A DNA stretch of 5,743 nucleotides from the NCBI GenBank assembly GCA_003158755.1, contig PMLF01000242.1, positions 1-5,743 on the forward strand, written 5' to 3'. Position numbers and translations under genes: made by a program. Positions 1 through 5,743 of the stretch are shown here, one piece after another (the stretch's first letter is position 1; each line of letters starts with the position of its first letter). The stretch is from Elusimicrobiota bacterium. GTDB taxonomy: Bacteria > Elusimicrobiota > Elusimicrobia > FEN-1173. The notes under the pieces are model-generated. The model made no database searches. It saw only the letters and a list, made by a program, of their open reading frames with translations, and was not told the origin of the DNA.

Positions 1-45
1 CCGAACCACTGGAACCCGATGGAGCTGACGTTTTTCTTGATTCAT
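1..45 (-). CDS. N-terminus of a possible PilZ-domain protein (partial, runs off the left edge)
   Basis: Only the first 15 codons are in the window: MNQEKRQLHRVPVVR. The ATG at 43-45 follows a Shine-Dalgarno-like AGGGGG (51-56) at a 5-nt spacing, which is good evidence for a true start. The peptide is basic and contains R6-x-x-x-R10 followed by V-P-V. PilZ domains typically open this way: an RxxxR motif at the extreme N-terminus, in contexts such as ERRxxxRVPV, binds the phosphates of cyclic di-GMP. The second PilZ motif (D/NxSxxG) would lie outside the window, so the assignment rests on a short resemblance. The gene begins 55 nt after the mutS stop on the same strand with no clear terminator between, so read-through from mutS is plausible. 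That a gene starts here is fairly likely; the PilZ identity is tentative. Confidence 0.45.
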   Translation of the reverse strand, partial: MNQEKRQLHRVPVVR

Positions 46-50
46 TTCGT

Positions 51-56
51 CCCCCT
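51..56 (-). promoter_or_regulatory. Ribosome binding site of the left-edge gene
   Basis: AGGGGG on the minus strand lies 5 nt upstream of the ATG at 43-45. It is the main support for calling a gene start in a stretch where only 15 codons can be read. Confidence 0.5.
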
Positions 57-100
57 GGATGTGATCTACCAAAATCTTACAAAAAGCCCGACGAAAAGCG

Positions 101-2731
101 TCACGATTTCTTCGCGTCCCCCGAGAGGCGGTGGAGAATCTGAAGGGCTTCCAACGGAGTCACGCGGTTGAGGTCCAGCGCTTCCAATTCTTTCAGGAGA
201 GGATGCTTGAAGAGTTCCAACTGGGGAACGGGCTTCGACGCGCCGGGCGGAACGTGAGGCCCGGCGTTCCGTTCCAAGTCGGCCAGCACCTCCTTGGCGC
301 GCGCCACGCAGGGAGCGGGCAGTCCCGCCATCTGGGCTACGTGGATGCCAAACGACCGCTCGGCCGGTCCCGGCAGGATCTGATGCAGGAAGATGACTTC
401 CTGCCGCCCATCCGGCAGAGTCCATTCCCGCACGGCGGCGTGAACGTTGACCACGCCCGACAACCGCTCGGGCAAGGCGGTAAGTTCAAAGTAGTGGGTC
501 GCGAAGAGAGTCTTGGGGCCGCGCCGTTCCTCGGCGTGGTGGAGCTGTTCCACCATGGCCCAGGCCACGGCCACGCCGTCGTAGGTGCTGGTCCCTCGGC
601 CAACCTCGTCCAGGACGATCAGGCTCTTCTCCGTCGCGTTGTGCAGGATGTTGGCGACTTCGCGCATTTCCACCAAAAAAGTCGAGGCCCCTCCCGCCAG
701 GTTGTCTCCCGCGCCGATGCGGGTGAAAACGCGGTCCGTGAGAGGGACCTCCGCTTCCTCGGCGGGGACGAAAGACCCCATATGAGCCATGACGACGATC
801 AAAGCGGTCTGGCGAAGGTACGTGGATTTCCCCCCCATGTTGGGGCCCGTAATGAGGAGGATCTGGGAGGCCGCTCCGTCCAGAAACACGTCGTTGGGAA
901 CGAAAGGGGTCTTCGTGGGAAGCGCACGATCAACCACGGGATGACGCGCCTTCACGAGCCTCAGAGGGCCGTCCTCGGTGATCACGGGCCGCACATACCG
1001 GCCTTTTTCCGCGGCCTCGGCCAAAGACGACAACGCGTCCAATTCAGCCAAGGCTCCGGCGATGCGAGACAGGGAGTCCTTATGGGACAAAGCCTTGGTC
1101 CGAACAGCGGAAAAAAGATCAATTTCCAGCCGTTTGGCTTTCTCCTCGGCGCCGAGGATTTTATCCTCTTGGGTTTTAAGCTCGGGAGTGATGAACCGTT
1201 CGCCGCTCGCCACGGTCTGCTTGCGGGTCCATTCGGGAGGCACCTTGGCGAGGTTCGTTTTGGAAACTTCCAAATAGTATCCGAACACCGACGTGTATCC
1301 CACCTTGAGGGACGAGATCCCCGTCCGCTGACGCTCCGCGGTTTCCATCTCCGAAATCCAGCTCCGGCCGTTCTTGGCCAAATCCCGCAGCTCGTCCAAG
1401 GCGGCGGAATGTCCATCGCGGATGACACCGCCGTCGGACAAGCGGAAAGGAGGATCGTCGGACAAAGCGGATTCCAATAGGGCCGTCAGCTCCTCCGGGG
1501 CCGCCAAGGCGTTGACCAAAGGGCTCAAAGGCGATTCACCGGCGGAGATCCAGCCTCCTCCCGACAAGACCGCCGTCAACTCCGGCAGGCGGCGCAAAGT
1601 GCGGCGCAGGGCGGAAAGGTCGCGGCCGGTGGCGCCCCCGGCGGAGAGCCGCGAAAGGATCCGATCCACGTCGGCGCAATCCCGAAGGAGGTCGGATAGG
1701 GTCCGCCGTTCGGTGGTCCCGTCCAGGAGCGTCTGGACCCGGTCCTGACGGGCACGGATGGCCGCCAAATTCCGCAAAGGCCTCACGAGCCACGCCTTCA
1801 ACAACCGTCCCCCCATCGGAGTAGAGGTCTGATCCAAAACTTCCCAAAGGCTGGACGGACCGTCGCCCCGGCGATCGGCCGAAGGGAAAACGTCCAGATG
1901 GCGCAGGGCCAATTCATCCAGCACCAGGTGTCCTTCCGGTTGGTAGGCCTTGGGGGGCCGCACGGCGGCCAGGGCCTTGGGCTGGTTGCGCTCCACGTAG
2001 ACCAAGACGGCCCCGGCGGCGGAGAGCGCCGGGTGGTTTTCCACGCCGAACCCGTCCAAGCTGGACACGTCCAAGAGGCGGAGTAAAACCCGGCGCGCGT
2101 CGTCGCCGGAAAACCCGGAGTCGTCCACGAGGGTGGTCGGGCGGTCCAAGCCCTCGGGCTGGGAAGAAGACCGGGGAAAGAGGATTTCCTTGGGAGCCAA
2201 ACGGGAAAGTTCATCGGCCAGTCGGCGGCCACTCTCGTCTTTTTCAACGACGGTCAGCAGGAACTCGCCCGTGGACATATCCAGGGAAGCCACGCCCCAA
2301 TCGCGCCCCGCCTTACCCGCCAGGGGCGCCACGGCGCAAAGGAAACAGTTCTCCTTGGCCACCAGCAGCTCGTCTTCAATGACCGTGCCGGGAGTCACCA
2401 CGCGGACCACGTCCCGGGAAACCATCCCCTTCGCCTGGGACGGGTCTTCCATCTGCTCGGCAATGGCCACCCGGAAACCGGCTTTAAGGAGTTTGCCCAG
2501 ATAGACCGGCAATTGGTGGTAGGGCAAACCGCACATCGGGATGCCCTGGCGCTGGGTGAGGACCAGTTCCATCGCGGGGGCGGCCCGGCGGGCGTCTTCG
2601 TGGAAAAGTTCGTAGAAGTCCCCCAAGCGGAAGAGGAGGATCGCGTCGGGGTTCTTGGCTTGGAGGGAACGATATTGGCGCATGACGGGGGTCTCCCCTC
2701 CGTCGGTCGATTTGGCTTTAGGCGAAGACAT
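101..2731 (-). CDS. mutS: DNA mismatch repair protein MutS
   Basis: MutS recognises mismatches and small loops in new DNA and, through ATP-driven clamp sliding, recruits MutL. All family landmarks are present in the 876 residues (E. coli MutS has 853). The mismatch-reading F-x-E motif is F39-Y-E41 in GDFYELF. The connector, lever and clamp regions follow. The C-terminal ATPase has Walker A GPNMGGKST (629-637), signature STFLVEM (683-689), Walker B with D708-E709 in LDEVGRGTST, and the H-loop histidine near 746 in ATHYFEL. QLELF at 837-841 matches the beta-clamp-binding consensus, and the last 35 residues look like the usual C-terminal oligomerisation helices. The loop between LTQR and IPMCGLPYH is shorter than in E. 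coli. The ATG overlaps the end of the transglycosylase gene by 14 bp, with AAGGTGA (2735-2741) as ribosome binding site. mutL does not directly follow. Confidence 0.98.
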   Translation of the reverse strand: MSSPKAKSTDGGETPVMRQYRSLQAKNPDAILLFRLGDFYELFHEDARRAAPAMELVLTQRQGIPMCGLPYHQLPVYLGKLLKAGFRVAIAEQMEDPSQAKGMVSRDVVRVVTPGTVIEDELLVAKENCFLCAVAPLAGKAGRDWGVASLDMSTGEFLLTVVEKDESGRRLADELSRLAPKEILFPRSSSQPEGLDRPTTLVDDSGFSGDDARRVLLRLLDVSSLDGFGVENHPALSAAGAVLVYVERNQPKALAAVRPPKAYQPEGHLVLDELALRHLDVFPSADRRGDGPSSLWEVLDQTSTPMGGRLLKAWLVRPLRNLAAIRARQDRVQTLLDGTTERRTLSDLLRDCADVDRILSRLSAGGATGRDLSALRRTLRRLPELTAVLSGGGWISAGESPLSPLVNALAAPEELTALLESALSDDPPFRLSDGGVIRDGHSAALDELRDLAKNGRSWISEMETAERQRTGISSLKVGYTSVFGYYLEVSKTNLAKVPPEWTRKQTVASGERFITPELKTQEDKILGAEEKAKRLEIDLFSAVRTKALSHKDSLSRIAGALAELDALSSLAEAAEKGRYVRPVITEDGPLRLVKARHPVVDRALPTKTPFVPNDVFLDGAASQILLITGPNMGGKSTYLRQTALIVVMAHMGSFVPAEEAEVPLTDRVFTRIGAGDNLAGGASTFLVEMREVANILHNATEKSLIVLDEVGRGTSTYDGVAVAWAMVEQLHHAEERRGPKTLFATHYFELTALPERLSGVVNVHAAVREWTLPDGRQEVIFLHQILPGPAERSFGIHVAQMAGLPAPCVARAKEVLADLERNAGPHVPPGASKPVPQLELFKHPLLKELEALDLNRVTPLEALQILHRLSGDAKKS

Positions 2732-3278
2732 TCTTCACCTTTTGGAACCGCTTCAGCCACCGGTGGGTCCCCATCACCCGACGGACGAAGGTGCGGGTCT
2801 CCGGGAAAGGAATGTTTTCGACACGCAACGGCGGGTTCCGCCGCCAGGCGCGGGCGTTGGACGGTCCCGCGTTATAGGCGGCCAAGATGGCCGTGGTGTC
2901 CCCTTGGAATTCCTGCCGCAGCAAAGACAAATAAAAGATCCCTAGATGGATGTTCACCTCGGGGTCTTCCAGGCCGCCCGAAACCAGCGGAAGGCCTTCC
3001 CGCCGGGCCATCTCCACGGCGGTGTCGGGCATGAGCTGCATGAGGCCCACGGCGCCCCGGTGGGAACGGGCGTCGTGAAGGAAACCAGACTCCACCTTCA
3101 CCAACGCCATAACGAAAAGGGGATCGAATTTGTATTCGGCGGCGTAGCGGTTGATGATGTCCTTGTGGAGCGCCGGCCGCGCCACGGTCCAAAAAAGACC
3201 CGTCGGAACCAACGCCAAAAACCCCAGGACGGCGGCGACCAGGAGGGCGCCGATGAAAAGAAAGAACCGGCGCCTCAT
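2718..3278 (-). CDS. Membrane-anchored lytic transglycosylase, SLT domain
   Basis: This protein should cleave the MurNAc-GlcNAc bond of peptidoglycan to leave 1,6-anhydromuramyl ends, acting on the outer face of the cytoplasmic membrane. An N-terminal hydrophobic segment (about residues 5-28, preceded by RRR) is a signal anchor or uncleaved signal. The catalytic domain covers roughly residues 40-170 and shows the soluble-lytic-transglycosylase motifs in order: catalytic E63 in VESGF, GLMQLMP at 78-84, AAYNAGP at 133-139, then a C-terminal IPFPETRTFVRRV of the kind that ends Slt-type domains. At 186 residues it is a minimal, single-domain enzyme with none of the superhelical domain of Slt70 and no LysM repeat. 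Its ATG overlaps the miaB stop (ATGA, 4 bp) and its 3' end overlaps mutS by 14 bp. A GAAGGG at 3288-3293 could serve as ribosome binding site, 9 nt before the start. No exact family member name is justified. Confidence 0.93.
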   Translation of the reverse strand: MRRRFFLFIGALLVAAVLGFLALVPTGLFWTVARPALHKDIINRYAAEYKFDPLFVMALVKVESGFLHDARSHRGAVGLMQLMPDTAVEMARREGLPLVSGGLEDPEVNIHLGIFYLSLLRQEFQGDTTAILAAYNAGPSNARAWRRNPPLRVENIPFPETRTFVRRVMGTHRWLKRFQKVKNVFA

Positions 3279-4600
3279 ACCGCGCGGCCCTTCAACGTGC
3301 GGCCGGAAGCGCCCGTGATGTCGACGGGAACCAAGTCCCCGGGTCGGTGAGGGGTCCCGGACGTGAAGAACACCTTCCGGCCTTCCCGCAAGCGCCCCTC
3401 GAACGAGTGTTCTCCCTTGGATTCAACCAAGACTTCCCGGCGCCGGTTCACGAAGGCCTCCGTTTTCTTCGTCGAAATGCCTTCCATCAAGGACAAAAGC
3501 TCTCCGTGGCGGGCCTCTTTCGCCGCCTCGGGCACGTCGTCGGGCCAACCCGCCGACACCGTTCCCGGCCGTGAGGAATATTTGAAAACGTAGGCGCCGT
3601 CGAAATCGGCCTCGGAGGCCAACGAAATCGTCGCCCGAAAATCTTCTTCCGTCTCTCCGGGGAAACCCACGATGAAATCCGTGGTCACGAAGATGTCCGG
3701 CATGGCCCGTCGCAGCAAACTCATTTTTTCCAGGAAACCGGACCGGGTGTAGTTGCGCCGCATGCGTTCCAAAACGCCGTCCGAACCGGATTGGACGGGC
3801 AGGTGCATATGCCGGCAAACGTTCTCCGACTCGGCCATGGCGTTGGCCGTCTTCTCGTCCAGGTAAAAAGGATGGGGACTCATGAACCGGATGCGCCGCA
3901 CACCAGGGACTTGGTTCACGGCCCTCAAGAGACCGGCGAAATCGGACACGCCGTCCTCCGCCGCCGATGGACGGTACGAGTTGACCGTCTGGCCCAAAAG
4001 GATCACTTCTTTCAACCCCAACGCGGCTTTCTGTCGGACTTCGGAGAGGACGGTTCCGGCGGGGCGATAGACCTCCCGCCCCCGCACGGAAGGCACGACG
4101 CAATAGGAGCAGGCGTAATTGCACCCCCGCATGACGGAAACGTGAGCGGAAACGGTTTCTTCGGGGAGGAGCCGTTCAATGCGGGTTTCCCGGGACCAGG
4201 AACCAAGGTCTTCCCCTCGCGCGTCGAACCCGTCCCTCGGAGGAGAGGCCATGCACTCGTCCAAAAGCCGGTCGAACCGATCGATGGATTTGGCCCCGAC
4301 GACCAGATCGACGTGAGGGAACCGCCGCTTGAGGTTCTTTTCCCCCAACCTCTCCGCCGCGCAGCCCGCAACGACCAGGACCCGACGGGGATCGGCCTCT
4401 TTCCATTCGGCCAGCCGGCCCAAAAAGGAAACGGCCTTGTCTTCCGCGTGCTGGCGGACGGTGCAAGTGTTGACCAGGATGCAATCGGCGTCCCGGGCGT
4501 TGTCGGAGGGAACGAACCCCCGCGCCATCAGGCTCCGGGCCATCTCCTGGCTGTCGGACGTGTTCATCTGGCAACCGAAGGTCTCGACGAAGAATTTCAT
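3275..4600 (-). CDS. miaB: tRNA-2-methylthio-N6-isopentenyladenosine synthase MiaB
   Basis: MiaB is a radical-SAM methylthiotransferase that converts i6A at position 37 of UNN-reading tRNAs to ms2i6A, steadying codon-anticodon pairing. The 441 residues show the N-terminal UPF0004 domain with the three cysteines of the auxiliary Fe-S cluster (C10 in TFGCQMN, C46 in NTCTVR, C80 in AGCAAE), the radical-SAM CxxxCxxC motif C160-C164-C167 in RGCNYACSYC, and a C-terminal TRAM RNA-binding domain (about 378-438). The TFGCQMN start and the LPVQSGSD block favour MiaB over the paralogues RimO and MtaB, which begin with GCPKN- and GCKVN-type motifs. The start codon directly precedes the conserved N-terminus, so there is little doubt about it, yet it has no Shine-Dalgarno and sits just after a TATAAT box. 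It is the first gene of the miaB-transglycosylase-mutS unit. Its partner MiaA is not in the window. Confidence 0.97.
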   Translation of the reverse strand: MKFFVETFGCQMNTSDSQEMARSLMARGFVPSDNARDADCILVNTCTVRQHAEDKAVSFLGRLAEWKEADPRRVLVVAGCAAERLGEKNLKRRFPHVDLVVGAKSIDRFDRLLDECMASPPRDGFDARGEDLGSWSRETRIERLLPEETVSAHVSVMRGCNYACSYCVVPSVRGREVYRPAGTVLSEVRQKAALGLKEVILLGQTVNSYRPSAAEDGVSDFAGLLRAVNQVPGVRRIRFMSPHPFYLDEKTANAMAESENVCRHMHLPVQSGSDGVLERMRRNYTRSGFLEKMSLLRRAMPDIFVTTDFIVGFPGETEEDFRATISLASEADFDGAYVFKYSSRPGTVSAGWPDDVPEAAKEARHGELLSLMEGISTKKTEAFVNRRREVLVESKGEHSFEGRLREGRKVFFTSGTPHRPGDLVPVDITGASGRTLKGRAV

Positions 4601-4606
4601 CCGGGA

Positions 4607-4612
4607 ATTATA
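4607..4612 (-). promoter_or_regulatory. Candidate -10 box for miaB, implying a leaderless transcript
   Basis: The minus strand reads TATAAT, a perfect sigma-70 type -10 hexamer, then TCCCGG, then the miaB ATG. With usual spacing, transcription would begin at or next to the A of the ATG. No -35 resembling TTGACA is found 16-19 nt upstream (the 17-nt spacing gives ACAGGG), and there is no extended TGn element. The preceding bases are A/T-rich. The box follows the hairpin at 4659-4697, where an independent promoter would be expected. The exact match is seen; promoter function is inferred. Confidence 0.45.
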
Positions 4613-4658
4613 GGAATTTAAAGTCCCATCCCTGTGGAAGATTTAGGGAGGAGAGAAA

Positions 4659-4697
4659 TTCCACCCTCCGGCCGCCGAAGGCGGCCGGAGGGTGGAA
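4659..4697 (-). terminator. Perfect 18-bp-stem hairpin, probable terminator of the DUF2914 gene
   Basis: The arms 4659-4676 and 4680-4697 are exact reverse complements with a 3-nt loop (GAA on plus, TTC on minus). The right arm on the plus strand is GGCGGCCGGAGGGTGGAA. The hairpin begins 11 nt after the TAA of the DUF2914 gene. On the minus strand it is followed by TTTCTCTCC, a broken pyrimidine tract and not a clean T-run; on the plus strand what follows is not T-rich. Rho-independent termination on the minus strand is the best reading. The stem is longer and more exact than most terminators, so a dispersed palindromic repeat is an alternative. Confidence 0.6.
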
Positions 4698-4708
4698 CGG
4701 ATTCAAAC

Positions 4709-5287
4709 TTATGGTGCGACGGTGAATTCGATCGAGTCGACCAACTGGTCCTGGGCGTCAAGGATTTCAACTTTCCATGCGCCGGCATCGACGGCATGGG
4801 TGCTCCAAGTGCGCCAGGGGTTGCCGCCGACCTTGATCTCAACGGAGTCGAGCTTCTTGCCGTCCTTGGACCAAGCGTAACGGACGACGGTGGGAGCGGA
4901 CTTGGCCGCGATTTTGCCGAAGCAATAGACCCGGTTGGTCACCGAAGCTTGGAAGCTTTTCGCCGAGCCTTGAAGGACGCGGTCCTGCACGCCGGTGCCG
5001 ACGGCCAGGTCGCTCACGGAAACATCCGCTGCCTTAGCCGGCTTGACGGCAGCGGGCGCAACCGCGGGAGCGGCGGGAGGCGTAACGACGGGTGAGACGG
5101 CCGGAGCCGCGGGAGGAGCGGGATTAACCTGTACCGCCGGGGCGGCGGGGGCGGACGGATTCGGATTCACCGCGGGAGCGGCTTGGGGTGCGGCTGAAGC
5201 CGGGACGGGTTTGTCATCGGCCCGCAGGATACCGGCCAAAGAAACCGAGAGAATCCCAGCGAGAAACGCATTGAGACAAGTCTTCAT
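4709..5287 (-). CDS. Secreted Ala/Pro-rich protein with a C-terminal DUF2914 domain
   Basis: The function is unknown. Residues 1 to about 23 form a signal peptide (MKTC, then a hydrophobic stretch ending LRA before DDKPVP), so the product should be exported. There is no lipobox cysteine near the likely cleavage site. Residues 24 to about 85 are a flexible Ala/Pro linker containing four 12-residue repeats that begin AAPAV (36, 48, 60, 72). Residues about 88-192 match the DUF2914 pattern as I know it: an NRVYCF segment, a Y-A-W-x-K-D-G strand, VEIKVGGNPWRTWST, then G-x-W-K-V-E-I-L-D and a final I-E-F-T-V. The layout suggests a small beta-rich periplasmic or surface domain on a spacer. The start is secured by AAGGAGG 5 nt upstream of the ATG. 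It follows the SDR gene by 67 nt and is separated from miaB by a hairpin. The domain call is from memory of the family, not a search. Confidence 0.85.
   Translation of the reverse strand: MKTCLNAFLAGILSVSLAGILRADDKPVPASAAPQAAPAVNPNPSAPAAPAVQVNPAPPAAPAVSPVVTPPAAPAVAPAAVKPAKAADVSVSDLAVGTGVQDRVLQGSAKSFQASVTNRVYCFGKIAAKSAPTVVRYAWSKDGKKLDSVEIKVGGNPWRTWSTHAVDAGAWKVEILDAQDQLVDSIEFTVAP
5039..5182 (-). repeat. Four tandem 36-bp units encoding an AAPAV-headed 12-residue repeat
   Basis: On the plus strand the head of each unit (ACCGCGGGAG and close variants) recurs at 5061, 5097, 5133 and 5169, exactly 36 bp apart. In protein the units are AAPAVNPNPSAP, AAPAVQVNPAPP, AAPAVSPVVTPP and AAPAVAPAAVKP (residues 36-83). 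The first five residues are constant and the last seven drift while staying rich in Pro, Val and Ala. It forms the spacer between the signal peptide and the DUF2914 domain. Confidence 0.85.
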
Positions 5288-5292
5288 GAATC

Positions 5293-5299
5293 CCTCCTT
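5293..5299 (-). promoter_or_regulatory. Strong ribosome binding site of the DUF2914 gene
   Basis: AAGGAGG on the minus strand ends 5 nt before the ATG at 5285-5287. It is the best Shine-Dalgarno in the window and fixes the start so that the signal peptide is complete. It shows that the organism uses this signal, which makes its absence before miaB notable. Confidence 0.85.
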
Positions 5300-5354
5300 T
5301 CAAATGATATTAAACCAAATGATCATACCAATCACGGCAGGGTTCGCGCTACTT

Positions 5355-5743
5355 TTATGACGACTTGGGAGGGCCGCCGAAGGTCTCAAATCCCGCCACA
5401 TCCTGGTAATAGCGAGCGGCGATTGCATGCGAAGCCGGATTGGTGTAAACCTCCGGTTTTGGATTCCTAATGAGTTCTTCCATGATGGCCGCGACTTCCT
5501 CGGCGGTTTGCGGTTTGGCGTCGCTTGAACCAGTCCAGGTCGGCGGCGTTCCGCTCGCCAACGCGTGCTTCGGAAAATCGGTCAAGACCACTCCCGGCAT
5601 GACCAGCGAAATATGGATGCCCGAATATTCCCGCCGAAGGTCCATCCGAGCGTTCGCCGTCAGCGAATTCAGGGCCGCTTTGGCCGCGTTATAGGCGGAC
5701 CGGTAGGAAACCAAAGGAACCCGTCCTAAGAAGGACGAGACGT
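5355..5743 (-). CDS. Short-chain dehydrogenase/reductase, C-terminal part (partial, start beyond the right edge)
   Basis: This is the C-terminal half of an NAD(P)-dependent SDR oxidoreductase; the substrate cannot be told. The reading frame stays open to the right edge and upstream of the first possible start codon (TTG at 5712-5714) continues as VSSFLGRVPLVSYR, the conserved strand with the catalytic serine, so that TTG is internal. The active-site YxxxK is YNAAK, with Tyr at 5691-5693 and Lys at 5679-5681. It is followed by the helix AALNSLTANARMDLR and by MPGVVLTDF, the P-G-x-x-x-T segment that contacts the cofactor. The Rossmann glycine motif lies outside the window. The nearer of the two serines is 14 residues before the Tyr, one more than the usual 13. 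After the TAA there is a 67-nt gap to the DUF2914 start with no evident terminator, so the two genes might be cotranscribed, though nothing links them functionally. Confidence 0.9.
   Translation of the reverse strand, partial: VSSFLGRVPLVSYRSAYNAAKAALNSLTANARMDLRREYSGIHISLVMPGVVLTDFPKHALASGTPPTWTGSSDAKPQTAEEVAAIMEELIRNPKPEVYTNPASHAIAARYYQDVAGFETFGGPPKSS

Noticed and set aside
66..103. Terminator after mutS
   Set aside because: The minus strand has T-runs and a 4-bp GACG/CGTC stem, but the stem is too short and is not followed by a proper U-tract. The AAAAGC repeats nearby are direct, not inverted.
1..171. Two plus-strand frames open from the left edge (stops near 141 and 171) that could be the tail of a convergent gene
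   Set aside because: Both run into the conserved C-terminus of mutS, neither resembles a known protein end, and the minus-strand start at 43-45 with its ribosome binding site explains the region better.
131..1480. Long plus-strand open frame (449 codons) opposite mutS
   Set aside because: It lies fully antisense to well-conserved mutS sequence, its product is a Gly/His/Arg-rich string with no recognisable domain, and high GC favours such antisense frames.
3791..4621. Plus-strand open frame (276 codons) opposite miaB
   Set aside because: It is antisense to the conserved MiaB coding sequence and has no motif; its composition is that of a shadow frame.
4671..4686. UUCG tetraloop in the hairpin on the minus strand
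   Set aside because: The letters CUUCGG occur, but pairing them as a tetraloop puts the rest of the stem out of register. The fully paired form has a UUC triloop.
4618..4842. Minus-strand open frame of 74 codons across the hairpin and the DUF2914 3' end
   Set aside because: It is in a different frame from the DUF2914 gene, runs through the palindrome, and has no ribosome binding site or recognisable domain.
5310..5330. Sigma-70 promoter for the DUF2914 gene (TATGAT or TAATAT as -10)
   Set aside because: Neither hexamer has an acceptable -35 at 16-18 nt upstream. With the SDR gene only 67 nt away, read-through is equally possible, so no promoter was called.
5712..5714. TTG as the start codon of the SDR gene
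   Set aside because: The frame stays open to the right edge and the residues before the TTG are the conserved SSFLGRVP strand, so the gene starts outside the window.

Overview
The window reads as ordinary chromosome from a GC-rich (about 60%) bacterium. All genes I can support lie on the minus strand, so transcription runs from right to left. No mobile element, phage gene, CRISPR array, tRNA or rRNA was seen. The lineage cannot be fixed from the sequence. A secreted DUF2914 protein, a probable PilZ-type gene and a membrane-anchored lytic transglycosylase suggest a diderm (Gram-negative type) bacterium outside the best-studied groups, for example Elusimicrobiota or a deltaproteobacterial lineage. 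That placement is inference only.

Layout from right to left, which is the order of transcription: (1) 5355-5743, the C-terminal part of a short-chain dehydrogenase/reductase whose start lies outside the window. (2) 4709-5287, a secreted Ala/Pro-rich protein with a DUF2914 domain and a strong ribosome binding site. (3) 4659-4697, a perfect 18-bp-stem hairpin that probably ends the DUF2914 transcript. (4) 4607-4612, a consensus TATAAT placed six bases before the miaB start codon. (5) 3275-4600 miaB, 2718-3278 lytic transglycosylase, 101-2731 mutS: three genes that overlap end to start by 4 and 14 bp and so look like one translationally coupled unit. (6) 1-45, the first 15 codons of another gene, whose start resembles PilZ (cyclic-di-GMP-binding) proteins.

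The core is a housekeeping cluster: a tRNA A37 methylthiotransferase (decoding fidelity), a peptidoglycan lytic enzyme (wall remodelling) and the mismatch sensor MutS (replication fidelity). These act in unrelated pathways, so the coupling probably reflects shared expression and not a shared complex. mutL does not directly follow mutS. The points most worth a second look are the possible leaderless start of miaB, the perfect hairpin, a four-copy 36-bp tandem repeat inside the DUF2914 gene, and the transglycosylase wedged between miaB and mutS. I found no convincing evidence of an undescribed system.
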